NCBI RefSeq assembly: GCF_000250655.1
Contig: NC_016935.1
Coordinates: 8,016,001 to 8,080,000 of the forward strand
Source of the DNA: Paenibacillus mucilaginosus 3016
GTDB lineage: Bacteria > Bacillota > Bacilli > Paenibacillales > NBRC-103111
Direction of reading: 5' to 3'
DNA length: 64,000 nucleotides
Below, piece by piece: positions 60,330 through 64,000 of this stretch. The position numbers and the translations under genes are program-made. Position 1 is the first letter of the stretch. Every line of letters begins with the position of its first letter. The notes under the pieces are model-generated. The model did no database searches and was not told the DNA's origin. It worked only from the letters and a program-made list of their open reading frames with translations.

Positions 60330-60358
60330 TTGACACATGATAACGGTTCTCATACAAT
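60330..60358 (+). promoter_or_regulatory. SigA promoter of the iron permease operon
   Basis: TTGACA (60330-60335), 17 bases, TACAAT (60353-60358). The spacer holds Fur box 3. Confidence 0.75.
60338..60352. promoter_or_regulatory. Fur box 3: TGATAAC-G-GTTCTCA
   Basis: 7-1-7 Fur box with one mismatch, exactly filling the promoter spacer of the permease operon, so Fur binding would block it. Confidence 0.75.
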
Positions 60359-60483
60359 GAGAAAAGAGTTTGTTTCATTAATTATCGAAATGGTTAACGG
60401 GGCGTACCTATGGGCTCCGTTCCCTACTTTGCATTTATTTCTTCATCTAATGTGATCCGCAGGAAAGCAGGCTGTCCATCCCT

Positions 60484-61491
60484 ATGCACAACGAACGTTC
60501 TCTTGCCTTCAAAGTCACCTGGCTTCTCGTCTCAGCCATTGTCCTGGCGCTCGTTATGCTCTCCAGCGTCATGTTCGGCATCCAGACGTACAGCTGGGAA
60601 CAGATCGTCTCGGCCTACAGCCGCTTCGACGGTTCCAACGAGCATCTTATCATCACGACGGCTCGGATGCCCCGTGCCCTGATTGCGGCGGCCGTCGGAG
60701 CTTCGCTGGCCGTCGCCGGCGCGCTGATGCAGGCGATTACCCGCAACCCGCTGGCGTCGCCAAGCGTCTTCGGCGTCAACGCGGGAGCCGCGTTTGCGAT
60801 CGTCCTGTCCGTTACCGTATGGAACGCCTCATCGCTGTCCGAGTTTGTCTGGATCGCCTTCGCAGGGGCGGCCATCAGCTCGCTGGCCGTGTATGTGCTC
60901 GGCTCCATCGGACGCGACGGGCTGACGCCGATGAAGATCACGCTGGCCGGCTCGGCCATCTCGGCCTTCTTCGCGTCGCTGACTCAGGGTCTGCTGCTCG
61001 GCAGCGGCAAAGCGTTCGACCAGGTGCTCTTCTGGCTCGTCGGCTCCGTGGCCGGCCGCACCATGGAGATGCTTCACTCCGTCCTGCCTTATATGGCGGC
61101 CGCGATGGTCGGCGCCCTGCTGCTGGCCTCACACATCAACGTCCTGTCGATGGGCGAGGATGTCGCCAAGGGCCTCGGCCAACGGACAATCCTGATCAAG
61201 GCGCTGACGGCGCTGGTGATCGTTCTGCTCGCCGGCGGCTCGGTCGCCGTGGCCGGGCCGATCGTCTTCGTGGGCATTATCGTGCCGCACATCGTGCGCT
61301 TCGTCGTCGGCATCGACCACCGCTGGGTGCTGCCCTACTGCGCCGTGTTTGGCGCGCTTCTGCTGACCGGCGCGGATGTCGGCGCCCGCTTCATCGCCAT
61401 GCCGAAGGAAGTGCATGTCGGCGTAACCACGGCGATCATCGGCGTGCCTTTCTTCGTGTACATCGCACGGAAGGGAGGCCAGCTCCGATGA
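60484..61491 (+). CDS. FecCD-type iron-siderophore permease 1
   Basis: 335 residues, about nine to ten transmembrane helices. The signatures RMPRALIAAAVGASLAVAGALMQ, NPLASPSVFGVNAGAA and GPIVFVGIIVPHIVRFVVG are present. The 126-base leader after the promoter is long and the ribosome site is weak. It overlaps the next permease by four bases. Confidence 0.9.
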   Translation: MHNERSLAFKVTWLLVSAIVLALVMLSSVMFGIQTYSWEQIVSAYSRFDGSNEHLIITTARMPRALIAAAVGASLAVAGALMQAITRNPLASPSVFGVNAGAAFAIVLSVTVWNASSLSEFVWIAFAGAAISSLAVYVLGSIGRDGLTPMKITLAGSAISAFFASLTQGLLLGSGKAFDQVLFWLVGSVAGRTMEMLHSVLPYMAAAMVGALLLASHINVLSMGEDVAKGLGQRTILIKALTALVIVLLAGGSVAVAGPIVFVGIIVPHIVRFVVGIDHRWVLPYCAVFGALLLTGADVGARFIAMPKEVHVGVTTAIIGVPFFVYIARKGGQLR

Positions 61492-62534
61492 ACCGCAAAA
61501 GCCGCTACATGACCCTCCGGGGCAGTGCTTACTCGTTCCTGATCAGCCGCAGGGCCGTGCTCATCACCGTACTGCTGCTGATCGCCCTGCTCGCCGCCGT
61601 CGTACTCTGCACGGGTATCGGCAGTGTCTTCATCCCGCCGGCCGAGGTCATCCGCGCGATCCTCGGCACGGGAACGGATGCGAGCGAGACGATCGTCCGC
61701 TCCCTGCGCCTGCCGCGCATCGTGATCGGCGTGCTGATCGGCGCCGCGCTCGCCGTATCGGGAGCGATTCTGCAGGGCGTGGTCCGCAACCCGCTGGCGT
61801 CGCCCGATACGATCGGTGTCACGGGCGGGGCTACGCTCGGTGCCGTCTCATTCTTCTTCTTTCTGACCGAGCGGGTCAGCATCGCCTGGCTGCCGGTGGC
61901 CGCGATTGCCGGCGCCTTCCTGGCTATGGTCCTTGTCTACGGCCTGTCATGGAAGAACGGCGTTACACCGCTGCGTCTCGTGCTCATCGGCATCGGTTTC
62001 TCGGCCGCCATGAGCTCGCTATCCCACATGATGATGCTGACCGGTCCGGTCGTCGTGGCGAACAAAGCGCTGACGTTCATGACCGGAAGCATCTACGGCG
62101 TATCCTGGGAGAAGGACGTGTTGATCCTCCTCCCCTATGTTGTCGTCCTGCTGCCGCTGGTGCTGCTCTACTCGCGGCACATCAATATCCAGGAGCTCGG
62201 CGAAGAGATCGCCCTCAGCGTAGGCAGCGCCGTCCAGCGCCAGCGCCTGCTGCTCCTGCTGTTCAGCGTGGCCCTGGCCGGTGCGGCCGGCGCCTTCGGC
62301 GGCGCGATCACCTTCATCGGGCTGATGGCGCCGCACATGGCCCGTAAGCTTGTAGGTCCAAGCTTCGGCGCGCTGCTGCCGGTCTCCGCCCTGCTCGGGG
62401 CCCTGATCCTGCTCGGCGCCGATCTCGTCGGGCGCACAGCGTTCTCGCCGCTTGATATTCCGGCCGGCGTCTTCACCGCCGCGATCGGCGCGCCGTTCTT
62501 TGTCTACCTGCTCTACCGCAGCCGGAACCGGTAA
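61488..62534 (+). CDS. FecCD-type iron-siderophore permease 2
   Basis: 348 residues, about nine to ten transmembrane helices; same signatures (LRLPRIVIGVLIGAALAVSG, NPLASPDTIGVTGGA, GAITFIGLMAPHMARKLVG). With permease 1 it forms the heterodimeric channel. ATGA overlap with the previous gene; 47 bases before the ATP-binding gene. Confidence 0.9.
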   Translation: MNRKSRYMTLRGSAYSFLISRRAVLITVLLLIALLAAVVLCTGIGSVFIPPAEVIRAILGTGTDASETIVRSLRLPRIVIGVLIGAALAVSGAILQGVVRNPLASPDTIGVTGGATLGAVSFFFFLTERVSIAWLPVAAIAGAFLAMVLVYGLSWKNGVTPLRLVLIGIGFSAAMSSLSHMMMLTGPVVVANKALTFMTGSIYGVSWEKDVLILLPYVVVLLPLVLLYSRHINIQELGEEIALSVGSAVQRQRLLLLLFSVALAGAAGAFGGAITFIGLMAPHMARKLVGPSFGALLPVSALLGALILLGADLVGRTAFSPLDIPAGVFTAAIGAPFFVYLLYRSRNR

Positions 62535-62581
62535 CCGATCACATCACCCTGCAGCCTTGCAGATACCAAGGAGAGATACCC

Positions 62582-63409
62582 ATGACCGCCATTCAATCCA
62601 AAGACCTTTGCTTGTGTTACGGCGAGACCTGCATCTTCCAGGAGCTCAGCATCCGGATCCCAAAGGGTAAAGTGACCGTGTTCATCGGCAGCAACGGCTG
62701 CGGCAAATCGACCCTGCTTCGCTCGCTCGCAAGGCTGCTTAAGCCCCAGAAGGGCTCCATCGTCCTCGACGGCAATGAGATTTCGCGCATGTCGACCAAG
62801 GAGATCGCCCGCCGGATGGCCATGCTCCCTCAGGGGCCTGCCGCTCCGGATGGACTGACGGTGCTGCAGCTTGTGAAGCAGGGCCGTTATCCGTACCAGA
62901 ACTGGCTCCAGCAGTGGAGCAAGGAAGACGAAACGATGGTCCAGCGGGCTCTCGAGCTGACGAACATGGCTCCGCTCGCGGAGAGAACCGTCGATTCCCT
63001 GTCCGGCGGTCAGCGCCAGCGTGCATGGATCGCCATGACCCTGGCCCAGGGCACACCGACGATCCTGCTTGACGAGCCGACGACCTATCTCGACCTTGCG
63101 CATCAGATCGAAGTGCTCGACCTGCTGTATGAACTCAATGAGCGGGAGCAGCGCACGATCGTGATGGTCCTTCACGACATCAACCTGGCCTGCCGGTACG
63201 CCGACAATATCGTCGCGATCAAAGACCGCAAGGTGTGGGCCGAAGGACGTCCCGAGGATATCGTGAACGAGAAGCTCATCAAGGATGTGTTCGATCTCGA
63301 GAGCAAGGTCATCGAGGACCCGCTGTTCGGCACGCCGATGATCGTCCCTGTCGGCAAAGGCAAACGGCCTGCAGCAGGCAAGCTGCCGGTAAGACCCGTG
63401 GCCCTCTAA
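62582..63409 (+). CDS. Iron-siderophore ABC importer ATP-binding protein
   Basis: 275 residues, one FecE/FhuC-type ABC domain: Walker A GSNGCGKST (36-44), Q-loop MLPQG, signature LSGGQRQRAW, Walker B TILLDEPTTYLDL, switch His in VLHDINLA. A clear AAGGAGAGATACCC precedes the ATG. It is the last gene of the operon, with a terminator 34 bases after the stop. Confidence 0.93.
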   Translation: MTAIQSKDLCLCYGETCIFQELSIRIPKGKVTVFIGSNGCGKSTLLRSLARLLKPQKGSIVLDGNEISRMSTKEIARRMAMLPQGPAAPDGLTVLQLVKQGRYPYQNWLQQWSKEDETMVQRALELTNMAPLAERTVDSLSGGQRQRAWIAMTLAQGTPTILLDEPTTYLDLAHQIEVLDLLYELNEREQRTIVMVLHDINLACRYADNIVAIKDRKVWAEGRPEDIVNEKLIKDVFDLESKVIEDPLFGTPMIVPVGKGKRPAAGKLPVRPVAL

Positions 63410-63442
63410 GGGAAGCTCATTCCATAGACTCCCGTCATCCCA

Positions 63443-63480
63443 AAAAGGTGCTCCTCTTTTCCAGAGGAGCACCTTTCTAT
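63443..63480 (+). terminator. Terminator of the iron importer operon
   Basis: AAAGGTGCTCCTCT / AGAGGAGCACCTTT perfect 14-base arms, five-base loop, then CTATTT; A-rich on the other side. Confidence 0.85.
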
Positions 63481-63713
63481 TTAGGGCTTTGATTCGCTTG
63501 GCCTGCCGCTGCAATCCCCATGATGGCAGAATCCGGCGGACAGCATCCATTTCGTTTAGCCCGGCCGCGAGGCGGACGCTGACTTTCATGCCCCTGATTG
63601 ACCGCTTGCAAGTAGTTCCGACTCTCCGGTGCGTGTCCGGGGACGGTGCCACTCGTCTGCCTTAGATGCTCCACCGCCGCCTTTTCACTTCCTCGGGGTA
63701 CAGCGACCGCTCG
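63481..63713. other. Short intergenic tract, nothing recognised
   Basis: About 230 bases between the iron operon terminator and the glycosyltransferase stop; no gene or signal seen. Confidence 0.4.
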
Positions 63714-64000
63714 TTATCCCTGAGGCACCTGCGGCTGCAGCGTCCGGCTCCACGACAGGATGTCCTCCGCCGCTCTCGAAGCGCCGCCCGCCTCCCGGAA
63801 GGAAGCTGCAATCTGCTCCGCTTTCTCCTTGTACGAAGCCTCTCCCAACAGCTTCTCCGCCGTCTCCCGCAGCAGTTCCGGAGTTACCTTGCTGTGATCG
63901 AGGGCGATCCCCGCACCGAACTCAGCCACACGTCCGGCGACCATCGGCTGATCGGCGGATACGGGAAGGACAGCCAGCGGCACCCCATAATACAGCCCTT
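63714..64000 (-). CDS. Macrolide-type (MGT family) glycosyltransferase, C-terminal part
   Basis: The last 95 residues or so are visible; the gene continues beyond 64000. The motif GLYYGVPLAVLPVSADQPMV followed by AGRVAEFGAGIAL is the nucleotide-sugar-binding end of GT1/MGT glycosyltransferases (usually preceded by HCGGMNS). ALDHSKVTPELLRETAEKLL forms the closing helices. The acceptor cannot be told. Confidence 0.82.
   Translation of the reverse strand, partial: GLYYGVPLAVLPVSADQPMVAGRVAEFGAGIALDHSKVTPELLRETAEKLLGEASYKEKAEQIAASFREAGGASRAAEDILSWSRTLQPQVPQG

Overview
The window looks like chromosomal DNA from a Gram-positive, endospore-forming member of the Paenibacillaceae, most like the high-GC soil Paenibacillus species (P. 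mucilaginosus type). The evidence is strong GGAGG ribosome sites, Bacillus-type genes (YerB, YerC, YqfQ, DUF3934, a SigB operon, SirB/CbiX, NupNOPQ), many AraC regulators, and secreted fibronectin-III/dockerin proteins. The species name is an inference. I saw no rRNA, tRNA, CRISPR array, transposase or phage gene.

Layout. 0-5 kb: a minus-strand run of overlapping housekeeping genes (CbiX chelatase, lipid kinase DagK, RNA methyltransferase RlmD, Nudix hydrolase, HEAT protein), then YerC. 5-9 kb: YqfQ-like protein, ene-reductase NamA, membrane histidine kinase. 9-16 kb: a carbohydrate zone with a frameshifted ThuA gene, a frameshifted GH88 gene, three AraC regulators and a 1.5-kb gene-free tract of repeats. 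16-24 kb: an ECF sigma factor with a membrane partner carrying a solute-binding-protein ectodomain, two small stress proteins, and a c-di-GMP enzyme (split by a frameshift) coupled to an orphan solute-binding lipoprotein. 24-28 kb: rsbV-rsbW-sigB and small stress genes including Dps. 28-33 kb: NupNOPQ-type nucleoside importer. 33-37 kb: a second RsbW/RsbV-like pair, small membrane and secreted proteins, a YflT-type stress protein and GlgC. 37-40 kb: a secreted protein with both cohesin-like and dockerin modules. 40-48 kb: a signalling operon (REC-PP2C phosphatase, triple-receiver hybrid kinase, CheR, REC-kinase). 48-52 kb: a second YflT protein, a polysaccharide deacetylase, and a second ECF sigma/membrane-partner pair paralogous to the first. 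52-58 kb: YerB, a sugar isomerase-like protein, DODA-type dioxygenase, DinB, WYL regulator, thioredoxin, Rrf2 regulator. 59-63 kb: a Fur-box-controlled iron importer. The edge at 64 kb holds the end of a glycosyltransferase.

How the parts connect. The main theme is stress and envelope signalling. Seven sites with a shared SigB-type promoter pattern (GTTTCA or GATTCA/G, 14-15 bases, GGGTAA) lie 40-100 bases upstream of rsbV, glsB/ytxH, the DUF948 gene, dps, the second yflT, and two unknown small genes; a weaker eighth lies before glgC. The REC-PP2C operon and the second RsbV/RsbW pair are plausible inputs to the same partner-switching network. Separately, two ECF sigma genes share a GAAC-N17-CGTC element directly upstream and encode membrane partners with similar N-terminal anchors but different ectodomains. 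Solute-binding-protein-like modules recur beside signalling genes (ECF sigma, c-di-GMP enzyme) with no transporter nearby, suggesting use as sensors.
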